A stretch of 25,674 bases of DNA, taken from Byssochlamys sp. IMV 00236 (lineage: Eukaryota; Ascomycota; Eurotiomycetes; Eurotiales; Thermoascaceae). The notes beneath the pieces were generated by a model, which saw only the letters and a list, made by a program, of their open reading frames with translations, was not told where the DNA came from and did no database searches. The stretch spans positions 1 to 25,674 of the forward strand of contig MSJH02000194.1 of NCBI GenBank assembly GCA_001931875.2, written 5' to 3'. The position numbers and the translations under genes are program-made. Positions 10,311 to 19,160 of this stretch are shown one piece after another. Position 1 is the first letter of the stretch; each line of letters opens with the position of its first letter.

Positions 10311-10824
10311 AATAAAGATGAATAGGAAATAAAAAAAATAAAAAAAAGATCCATTTTGATTATTCTCTCCCATTCTTATACTTTTCAAGTGCCTTTTTTT
10401 TTTCCCAACCCCACACTTATTGTAACTTGAGTTTGGTCACACAGCATCCTACGGCATAAACTACAGCCCCGATAAGTTGGTATACTAGCATTTTAGTCTA
10501 TTATTTCACATGCTTCATCTTAAGAGATAATGTCACGTGAATTATACTTTCTCCCCATTCAAATACAATTGTGTACTCTTTTTTTTGTTTTTTTGTTTAT
10601 TATAATAGAATTTACGATAATATTAAAGAAAGAGGTTTTGAAAGGCTGGAAGAGAAAAGTAAGAAAGAAAGAAAGAATATTTACATAAAAGCGAATGCAT
10701 AAAATGGGAAGTAAAGAAAGAGCAACAACAATACTTGAACAATATAAAAATGTGACATAAAATAATAGAATTATATATAAAAAAAGGCCATAAAAAGTAT
10801 AACATTTTCTTTTTTTCTCTTGAT
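10311..10824. other. Spacer between the Grainyhead gene and the P450 gene (P450 promoter)
   Basis: 514 bp separate the Grainyhead stop from the P450 start, both genes on the minus strand. It holds an 8-bp palindromic E-box, TCACGTGA (10533-10540), and a nearby AGATAA (10525-10530), about 220 bp upstream of the P450 start. The DNA from about 10620 to 10820 is A-rich, probably the Grainyhead 3' UTR. Confidence 0.5.
10533..10540. promoter_or_regulatory. Palindromic E-box (CACGTG core) upstream of the P450
   Basis: TCACGTGA is the core site of fungal bHLH factors such as those controlling lipid, sterol or phosphate genes. It lies about 225 bp upstream of the P450 start codon, a plausible promoter position. 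An 8-bp palindrome can arise by chance, and another CACGTG occurs at 8435-8440 downstream of the same gene. Confidence 0.3.
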
Positions 10825-12390
10825 TTAAAATTCAAGTATGAGCCTGACATAACTATCAGACTTAATTTCCCAGTCTACACAAATGATCTCTTCATCAGAT
10901 ATATGTTCTGCTACAAAATTATCTTCTACTAATACAAGCATATCATTATTCTTCTTTTCGCTTTCTTTTCCACAAAGTATCTCTGGCTTTTTTCTTTTCC
11001 ATAGTATCTCTGAGACTCTTGATGGGTGAAGGGAAAGAATAGTGGCTAGCTTGAGTTTTAGTTCTTCTGCTGTTAGAGATTCAAGAGTCACTCGATTGGG
11101 TCCACTTGAAGGAAATTGCCGCTTGGACCATACATAAAAGTTGAGTGTATCTGCTACTGCTCGATGCTTTTTTAGCAAATGTGAAGAGGGTTCGATAAAT
11201 TGTGGCGAAGATAGGCCGACGGTCGTTTCTTGTACCTTTTCAAGTGCGTCCATTTGTTTTCTTTTTTTTCTGCTACTGCTACTGCTACTACTCGTCGTAC
11301 TGGGCATAGGTTCTTCTTGTTCGGGAGAGGTGCTTTCTATGATGGCGCATGGGTATAAGACGGAAGGACTGGCTATATCCTGTTGAAAGTCGTCATGTAG
11401 CTCGATATCAGGAGATGTAGGTACCTCATTCAGTACTGTCACAGGTTTGTAAGGTTGATTGATAATTGGCCACAGAGGGTGCTGTTCAGGGTGTCCTAGT
11501 GTAAGGGCTATAGGGTAACATTGATAAGTTATTCAAAGTCTTGTATTTTGAGTAAAAGTTTACCTATAGCCTTTTCCATTTGTTTATTGATTTGCTTGCT
11601 ATCATCTTTATTCTTTCGTTCTGCACCCTATGTTAAAGATTCAATATTAAATGACTTTCAGAGTGCTAGCATGTGTGCATATACCTTATCTCTAAAGAGT
11701 TTGATTTGGCAATAACATCTCTCGATATATTCATATCTTCCTTCAGTTGAATCATTACTTTTATGTTGAATTTTAGAGAATGAGCCTGAATAAGAGGATG
11801 CATTATCAGGCAAATGATCGTATCTTGTCACTGTCTTGACTACAGCTCGCAAGGGGATACCCTTGACTCCTTTAATTCTCGAAAAGTCTGTTGATAGGCA
11901 ATGAAAGCGAATATAGACCTTGGCTCCAAAGCGACCATGCCAATCAAAGGTGACCTTGTCAAAAGAGGGATAGGTGATATTGTAGATACCAGTGGTCTGA
12001 TTTTCGTCTAAACCGATCGCTCTTGCTGACTCAGGATTCATCTGTTGACTCATCCAAAATCTCCAATAGCTCGCCGCTACACGTCGGTGACTGGATTCGT
12101 GGAATGCAATTGAGATCGTACTCGTCAAGGTACCACGTTGCTGATTTGATGCCGAAAGTTCCAAAAGGTATGATTGTCCACGGTTCAGATAGGTAATTGG
12201 TTTTTGATCTTCCTTCTTCATCATGGCTGTAGGAGCTATTGAAACATATTAGTTTATCTATCCATTTGCCTCTTTATTCGCTATACCTACAATGAAGGAC
12301 CGCATGAAATTGAAATGGCCTATATGATAGCATGAATTAGTAAATGAACTACCTTCATGATATATATATATATATATATATAAAAGAGAG

Positions 12391-12423
<33 letters not shown>

Positions 12424-13402
12424 TTGAGCACAGTGAGAACAAAAATGGTATAAGGGTTATTGACAATTGTAACAACAGTCAGTACGGTCTTGCCTTTTAT
12501 GTGTCTCCCTTTATTTAATAACATACTCTTTGTACGAACTTTTTGTATTCTTCTTCGGGTCCAGTCTCCTTCCCCCCTCTTTTGCTCCTATGCATAAGCC
12601 TTTTTTGCCCTCACTGCCTCTCGATTTGTATGTGCGTGCTCTCTCCTTGATTTATTTAGGAATGTATGTGTGTGCATTGCGTGTTTATTTACCAGATTTA
12701 TACTTACGATTTACTTAATCTTTTACTGCCAACTGTCAGTGTATTATTACTCTCTGCCAGGGGTTGCCCTGATTGCATTAAAGAACTCGAGGGTAGCGGT
12801 GGTGATAAAAACTGCTGAAACTTTTCTTGTTTGGGCTTTTCGCCATAAGATGACAAACAAGCGTTGGCGCTCTTGAATCGAGAATGAACTTTTGATATTC
12901 TGTTATTGTAGTAAGCATCCTCCGTTGGTTTAGGTTGTGATCGATAAACGTTCATGAACTGCTGATCAAATGATGGATTCCGCGAGTCAGAATCTCTTTC
13001 GTCGATCTCAGCCTCAGCAGAATCAAAGATGACTTCGGATGAAGAAGAGCAAGATATTTTTGCAGACGTTGGCGTATTCTCGGAAGATGCAATGTCCGTA
13101 GTAAAGAGGGTACTGTTTGTCGTGGGGGCTGTCCAGAATAAAGTGGGAGATGATTGACTCGGTTCGGAGAAATTACTGTGGTATGGAGATGTAGATGAGG
13201 TCAGGGTGTTTGCGTTACTGTAGATTGGATATGCAGTGGGTGTAGATGGATACAATGGTGGGTTTGATTCAAGTATAAAAGAATGTCGTGATTTATTTAC
13301 TAGCCAATCAGAGTAAGTAGGATTGTGAAATGCTGGTAGATCAGGATGAATGGAAGGATACGACGACGTAGTATTCCTATCATTAGTCATATTCCTCGAC
13401 AT
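10825..13402 (-). CDS. Grainyhead/CP2-family transcription factor
   Basis: Exons on the minus strand, 13402-12708, 12319-12291, 12235-11685, 11627-11564 and 11507-10825, give 673 residues. Residues 1-230 are disordered, rich in Ser, Thr, Asn and Pro, a likely activation region. The DNA-binding domain (about 232-430) has the family marks FQFHAVLHSPTAM, ITYLNRGQSY, the FDWHGRFGAKVYIRFHCLSTDFS stretch (in part), KGVKGIPLR and RCYCQIKLFRDKGAERKNK. A basic cluster, RKKRK (526-530), after seven Ser is a probable nuclear signal. The last ~105 residues, from LNFYVWSKRQF to the end, resemble the ubiquitin-like dimerisation domain of Grainyhead proteins. Animal Grainyhead and Neurospora csp-2 act in epidermal barrier or cell-wall/conidial separation programmes, so a wall-related role is inferred. 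Exon 2 is only 29 nt and intron 1 is 388 nt with microsatellites. The exon 2 boundaries rest on phase and family fit. Confidence 0.87.
12361..12424. repeat. Compound (TA)n-(GA)n microsatellite in Grainyhead intron 1
   Basis: Eleven TA units (12361-12382) are followed after a short spacer by about 19 GA units with small interruptions, to about 12424. On the coding (minus) strand this is a CT tract followed by TA repeats. It makes this intron about seven times longer than the others in the window. Confidence 0.9.
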
Positions 13403-13555
13403 TACACGATAATCTAGAGCGCTAAAAGAAGAAAAGAAAAAGAAAGAAAAAAAGATAAATGTTTAGTTATTTGCATTAAATAAATCAATACTAAAGTTTA
13501 TGCAGTGTAATATTGTGCAAACCGGTTTGTAAAAACTTAACTCCCTTCTCTTCCT

Positions 13556-13620
13556 CTTCTTCTTCCTCTCTCTCTCTCTCTCTTCTCTCTTCTTCTTCCT
13601 CTCTTACTCTCTTCTTTGCT
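13556..13620. repeat. CT-rich low-complexity tract upstream of the Grainyhead gene
   Basis: Imperfect TC, TTC and TCC repeats without a single A over most of the tract; purine-rich on the coding strand of the Grainyhead gene. It falls in the presumed promoter or 5'-UTR intron, about 150-220 bp upstream of the start codon. Confidence 0.7.
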
Positions 13621-14284
13621 CTCCTTTCCCCCTTCTTCCTTTCGCACTCTTCTTTGGTATTCTAAAGATATTTTACCTCTCCATTTCATTCAATCCAATA
13701 TCCAAAGGCATAATGTCATAACAGAAATCCTCTTGACTTTGTTGCCTCAAATGTGATAGACCAAATGACATGACAGAAAGTGAGGAAATGTAAATTAATA
13801 AAAAACGAGAGAGAGAGCAAGGTCTAGTTTTAAAATTGAGAAAGAAATGTGTTAAATATCCTTTGTCACTTTCTTACAGGGATACTTTCTATACAAAAGG
13901 GGATGAACGTTTACCATTTATATAGCGCATAAGAATAAAGATGAGAATATATTTTTCAGGTCACACTAACTCGGAATGCAAACGACTGTATTCTTACGCT
14001 GTGTACATTTTGCATATAAAACGTTTAAACACTTTTATTCACTTGATGATCAAAACAAAAAAGCTTATTTTATGCAAGATTTCATCGCTTGCCCCCCTCT
14101 TCTCTTCTTTTTTTCGGTTCATTAGTCCCATTTCAATCGAGAGCACAAACATTTGAGGGGGGCGATAAGATAAAAGGAGTAAAGCCTCAGGAGAAATAAT
14201 GTGACATTTTAGGTTCATTTGACACAAAAGTCGTTGTCACTGGTGGCAAAACGAATGTACAATCACAAGAAAAAAAGGTTTCCC

Positions 14285-14340
14285 TTGTAAGCATGTACTA
14301 ATTTGATCAAATCATAATGAGAATAGAGTTTGTAAGCATG
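14285..14340. repeat. 11-bp direct repeats flanking a palindrome
   Basis: TTGTAAGCATG occurs at 14285-14295 and 14330-14340. Between them lies the perfect 12-bp palindrome ATTTGATCAAAT (14301-14312). The arrangement lies about 900 bp upstream of the Grainyhead start. It could be a composite regulatory site or a small insertion scar. Confidence 0.4.
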
Positions 14341-15159
14341 AGAGTGGCGTTAGTTACAAGTAAATAAGCGTCAATCTAACCCACTTAGGATATGATGTCA
14401 AGAAACGGCAGATGCAACACTGAGTTGCTGAGTACTTTTCAAAAAAAAAAAAATTTATACAGAAAAGAACAGCGCATAATCCAAGCGACCGACTAGTTAC
14501 AGTGTGTTTGTGTGTGTATGTGCGTGGGCGTCCCCTGGTCAAAAGAGAGCTTTCGTGAGAATAAAGTTTGTCTTGTGTAGCAAGGAGTAAAGTTATGGGA
14601 CCCAAAAAAGCAATCAAAACTGTGAGGCAAAGTATCATATCGGGCAAGAAAACTTAGACTGTACACTTCTTTTCCTCCTTGAATATTTTAAATATACAAC
14701 TGAATACTAATAATAGAATAGATACTTTACGTGCTTTAAGCTTCACTTGCATATATCTCAGTTTTTAAATAGGGCTGTCAACTTTAAATGCAGAAAAGTA
14801 CAAGATGTTATTAGTCGATCATTTCATGTGTCGACCAACGTCCGTGATATCTGTTTACATCTATTTTTAGTAAACCGTTATGCGCTCGAGTTACATTATC
14901 ATAGCACAACATCTGGTGTGCTCCTTTTGAATTTTTTTTTTTTTTTTTGACTCCTTAAAAACTGAAACAGAATCTGACCTAAGCGTCACTTCATTTCCGT
15001 TTTCTGTCTTCCCCTTTGACTGAAATATTTCCGTTATTCTTTTTATGAGGCTAGTCTTGTTATTTGTCATTTGTAATATGCTGCCCCCTTACTTTTTTTC
15101 TTCTTCTCTTTTTCAGAGAAGGATAATAATGCAGTTACACTTGCATTTAATCCCGAACT

Positions 15160-15184
15160 ATGGGTCGAGTGATTCTTGTCACAG
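15160..15184 (+). pseudogene. Possible remnant or first exon of a short-chain dehydrogenase gene
   Basis: From the ATG at 15160 the frame reads MGRVILVT plus the first base of a Gly codon, which is the N-terminus of SDR enzymes of the yeast IRC24/YIR035C type (M-x-VILVTG-x-SRGIG). A possible GTGATG donor follows at 15185. I cannot find the next exon with the SRGIG turn in good form. A stretch around 15408-15470 (SRKAIRKVSHVVLL in one frame, SSSVVLGDILID in another) is faintly SDR-like but in conflicting frames. This suggests a decayed gene, or chance. Nine residues is thin evidence. Confidence 0.22.
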
Positions 15185-15973
15185 GTGATGACGTTTTTTA
15201 TATACAATTCTCTTTATCTCTTATTATGTAAGATTCCTGTATCTTTTTATTCCCAAAGTGGTCCAGAATATAATGATCAAGGATAGGATCAAAGAATACA
15301 ATATCTATTATTCACTCTAATTTAACTTTTTCTCTCTCTCTTCAATCAAATCAAACAGATACCAAAGCTTTCTTAATATTCCATTTTTTTTATTTTGCTT
15401 GTATATCGCGAAAGGCTATTCGGAAAGTATCACATGTAGTTCTTCTGTTGTACTTGGAGATATTTTGATTGATACGTGACAATAAATCTTTACTGTAGCA
15501 CTCTTATGATTATGCCTTGTCCTACAATAATTTGAACTTTTTATTTTTTTTTTCTTCTCCTTTCTAAACGTGATGAATCACAAAACATCTCTTACTGTGA
15601 ATATTTTAGGAGTTAGATGGTTATAAACAAAAAAAAAAAAAGAGAAAATATGCATACTGTATTGATTGACATTCCGAAATTCATGCAAGATGCAGATCAT
15701 TGACTTTGTTTTCTTGTAAAATACATTGTCTTTGGTATTTGAAATGTGTGATTACGTTCGGATAAATTGTATCTCCATGCTTGTTTTCAAGGGAGCACTT
15801 GACTCTTTTGTTATCTTTACCCTATATGAACTCATCCAACTCACTTAATTATGTTCCTATTATAAAACTCGTATCTCCCTCTCTTTCTTTCTTTGTTTAA
15901 GCATTTTCTATGCTCTCGTTGTCTCTTGTTGAACGACTGGGAAAAAAAGGGAAGAGATGATAATTGACTTTAA

Positions 15974-15989
15974 ATTTTTAATTAAAAAT
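15974..15989. repeat. Perfect 16-bp AT palindrome
   Basis: ATTTTTAATTAAAAAT reads the same on both strands. It lies in the gene-poor region. Such AT-only palindromes can form cruciforms but are not rare in DNA of this composition. Confidence 0.6.
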
Positions 15990-16508
15990 CTTGACAGATC
16001 ATGCTCAGTCTGGAATTAGCTGGATTTCGACCAATATAGGACTACTGAATGATGTCTTGTGAGTTTTTGAGTGTATAAAAAGTATATCGTAAAGCTTTAT
16101 ATGCTACAAGATTATATAATAAAAGAGTAATTTATGTATACACAAAGTAGTTGTCAATATGAAACAATGTCCATGAGTTGATCTCATTTAAATAGTCCCC
16201 TTCCGCTTTCCTTTCTATTTAAAAACCTTGTGGGTTATTCTATCGCTTATCTAATAAAAGGAAAGAAATTAGTATGTCATTACAAAGTCCTCTTGTGCGT
16301 AACATTGTATGATAGATCGATATTTTAAATAAACGCGATGCTTCAGGTTTTAGATCAGCAACGATTTTTATACTATGATGTGAAGTTGTTCTATGCGGAC
16401 TTGATTTGAGCGAGACTTCTAATTAATTATCCTTCGCATAAACCTGTGTTACACCTCAAGTAACACCTTTTCTTCATCTTTTTGTAATAAAAGCAAATTC
16501 AATGTCAC

Positions 16509-16530
16509 GTTATTTTAAAAATAAAATAAC
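16509..16530. repeat. Perfect 9-bp inverted repeat with 4-nt loop
   Basis: GTTATTTTA (16509-16517) and TAAAATAAC (16522-16530) are exact reverse complements around AAAA. No gene end or start is recognised next to it. Confidence 0.6.
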
Positions 16531-17483
16531 AAATAAGCTCCTTTAAACAATAAACTTTTTAGGCTTATTTGAGAGAGAATATGAGAGAAATAATACACAT
16601 ATAGCAAAGATGGTTAGATAAGGTTTATCGCCAACTGGTAAAGAGGTATTTAAGAACCTTTCATAGACGTGAACTAGGTAGTGCGTGTTTCTCAATCGTC
16701 TGGTTTATAGACGCACTGATTAATAATCTCACGGTAAGCTTATGTAAGTAAAAGATGCACTCATAAAAAGGACATGATTAATAAAAAATGTATAATGCCC
16801 TTTCTTTTTTTATATGTATTGTCACTTGCAGCCAAGTTCAAAGCGTGACTTTTAAAGTAAAGGTCCTACAGTAAGTCCATGTTTAAAAGTATAATATCCC
16901 TCAATTCATTAAAGACTCAAGTCAAATTTGCTCATGTCACACGTGTAGAATTGTGTAAACGTACTGTCAAACGGAGATCAATTTTTTGTCCATCTGTCTT
17001 GAACACGCTTACTAAATTTGTGTGTCTTGATTTTTTTTTTTTTTTTGATCAATAGAGCAGAGGGTAAGACAACAAGGATATCACTCGCCCACCCACTCCT
17101 TATCAAGACCTTGCTCATTAAGATTAAATAATAACTATTGTCATTGTATTTCTTTATTGTTTTTATTAGTATTAAATTTCGCTATTTTGAATAAAAAGAA
17201 CACCACAGCATATATCCTTCCTTGTTGATTCTACCCGACCGTTTCATAAAACTCTCCAGAGAATTCATTCAATGAAGAATCGAGCATAACCAATTATTGT
17301 ATAATTCTCTTACTTTTAATTGGCAATCTTCGTTAAATGATGTGGTAATAGATTTATGATGTTGTCAATTTCTGTCACTATTTAAAGGCAGCATAAGGCA
17401 TATTGTTTTTTATTATATTTCTTCTAATAACACACCCCAGTGTTTCTCACTTAGCACATATATGCTTCGCTTTCTAATCTGTA

Positions 17484-17846
17484 CTACGTTTCTTTATCGT
17501 CCTTAACACGCAGTCTTTTGGCATCCACTGACATAAACGCAGGATTATACTTTTTGACCCATAAAATGAACGATTGTAGGTTATCTTTTTCGTTTCTAAA
17601 GCGTCCAATGTAGTTTGTCGTTCGCTTGTATATTTCTTCCAAGCTTAGAATTTCCAAACTAAACATCCTTTTCTCATCGTTGGCAGGAGAATTTGACGTA
17701 AATGCCCTGTTGAAAAAGGAGAGAATGTCGCAATCGCCATCTAAAAATGCAATGTTAACATTTTGGTATTTACACAGAAGGGAGCTCTCGGGGGTTATCT
17801 CCCTAGATGCACCAATCTCTGTCTTTGACGAGGCTTCTTTGACTGT
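17484..17846 (-). pseudogene. Unrecognised coding-like frame, possible terminal exon or gene remnant
   Basis: On the minus strand the frame is open for about 120 codons, from a possible acceptor (AACAG at about 17847-17851) to a TAG stop at 17484. The translation has ordinary amino-acid variety, for example NIAFLDGDCDILSFFNRAF and SLEEIYKRTTNYIGRF, unlike the Phe/Leu/Ser-rich chance frames around it. The only long-enough start codon in frame is at 17666, which would give 60 residues. Upstream on the same strand, other protein-like stretches (CHYGDQCQPVLMSSSYLNEQ near 17850-17910, and one near 17970-18080) lie in other frames. This fits either a multi-exon gene I cannot assemble or a decayed one. 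I do not recognise the family. Confidence 0.25.
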
Positions 17847-19040
17847 TCATTCAAATAAGAAGATGACATCAACACTGGTTGACACTGGTCACCATAATGG
17901 CATATTGCATTAGTCGACAACTTGCGAATTACGTCTTTATAAAAAGAAGAGCTCAATGTTATTAAATTAAGTTTATGTGCGCTTTATATGGGTAGAGAAT
18001 CTGTGACTGCTAATTATATTAATGTCGTCAATGTGAATATTGTTGTTGGCACTCTTGTTCTTTTCAGATGTGATAGAGGTACGTAAAGTAGAATGTATGC
18101 TCTACTGTAAGATTATATTCGAATTATTATAATGATTTATATCAAACACGTCAAGTATTCTTCTTCATTTAATGGTGTACATTTCCTGGAGAAAAGGACA
18201 CAAGCAGCGTGACTGCAAGTTCCGACACAGTATTATGCTCAAAGTATATCATATATTAATATAAAAACACGCTACAACCAAGTCACGTCTATAACCAACA
18301 GACTTACTACGTATGTTAATATATTGTAACCATAACACAAACACATACACACATTCTCTCTACTTTGCACTGACGTTCTTATGAGCTGCATTTACTTTTA
18401 TATAGACTATTAAGCCAATCGGATGCTTAAAAGGAAGACTGGTTGATACATTCGTATTCACATAGTAGAACGGTATACGAATGTGATATCATCAAATATG
18501 AGAGTTTTCTTGACATCCTACTTTATGAGTTGCCCCCCTGGCTTGGCTTTATTTTGATGTGTCCAGACACATCCATTGAATTCTTTATTTATAATAACAA
18601 TAATTCATGTTCCTATTGGTTATCATTTTTCCATAAATGGTAAAAAAGATTGAGGATGTATGACAAAAGTAAGAGCGATCGCTTTTAAAAACAAGTCTAT
18701 CCTTTTTTCTCTAACTTGGAGACATCAAAGATACTTTAATGACAACATTTATGGTTGCTCATCAATAATCATAGATGTTTTATATTGACTTGTCAATTAA
18801 TAAATCATCATTCACTATAATCAATTTCGGCTCATCATTTTTTTTCAACAACAGACAACAATGTGACAAGCGTACATCAGGTAGTAGTACACTTTACTTG
18901 ACCATCATTTGCATATGGTAGTCATTATTACCTAAGTAACAATGGGACGCGTAAATCATATAGTCCCCTTTGTTATAATCTTGATTCTTGTTCGTTGGAA
19001 ATTTAAATATAGACTACTTGGAATAAACCGGCGCTTTCTG

Positions 19041-19048
19041 CTTATCTT
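19041..19048 (-). promoter_or_regulatory. GATA-factor consensus site upstream of urease (AAGATAAG)
   Basis: The minus strand reads AAGATAAG, which fits the HGATAR consensus of the fungal nitrogen regulators AreA/NIT2. It lies 113-120 bp upstream of the urease start. Urease genes are commonly nitrogen-regulated in fungi. Confidence 0.4.
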
Positions 19049-19073
19049 ATATCCCGAGTGACTTGTACCACAA

Positions 19074-19081
19074 TAGATAAA
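19074..19081 (+). promoter_or_regulatory. Second GATA-factor consensus site upstream of urease (TAGATAAA)
   Basis: AGATAA fits HGATAR and lies about 33 bp from the first site, on the opposite strand, 80-87 bp upstream of the urease start. Paired GATA sites at this spacing are typical of AreA/NIT2 targets. The motif is short and the DNA is AT-rich, so chance is possible. Confidence 0.4.
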
Positions 19082-19160
19082 CAGGGGAAAAAAATATACG
19101 TCTACCTCCTCTATTTATTTATTTCTCTCTTCTCTCTCTCTCTTCTTTTTATATACATAT

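Larger units (their letters stand above)
13403..19160. other. 5.7-kb region without a convincing intact gene
   Basis: Divergent upstream DNA of the Grainyhead gene (minus) and urease (plus). On the minus strand a strong polypyrimidine tract ends in TTTTAG at 13422-13423, just before the Grainyhead start; this suggests a 5'-UTR intron with a possible GTAAAA donor at about 13676. A CT-rich tract spans about 13545-13640. From 13.9 to 19.1 kb the sequence is AT-rich, with T runs (14932-14949, 17031-17046), several perfect palindromes and only short open frames. Two stretches look like possible gene remains (15160-15184 and 17484-17846) and are listed separately. No tRNA or transposase gene was recognised. 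The last ~150 bp are the urease promoter and leader. Confidence 0.6.

Noticed and set aside
14375..14390. Telomerase RNA template suggested by TCTAACCCACTTAGG
   Set aside because: Only one partial repeat unit is present, with no flanking structure, and one such match is expected by chance.
14354..14647. 97-codon minus-strand frame starting with a hydrophobic, signal-like stretch
   Set aside because: It includes simple GT repeats and an A run translated as Phe, lacks splice or promoter support and resembles no known protein.
18443..18643. 66-codon plus-strand frame with Asn run and aromatic-rich end
   Set aside because: Composition follows local AT content, with no promoter, splice or family support.
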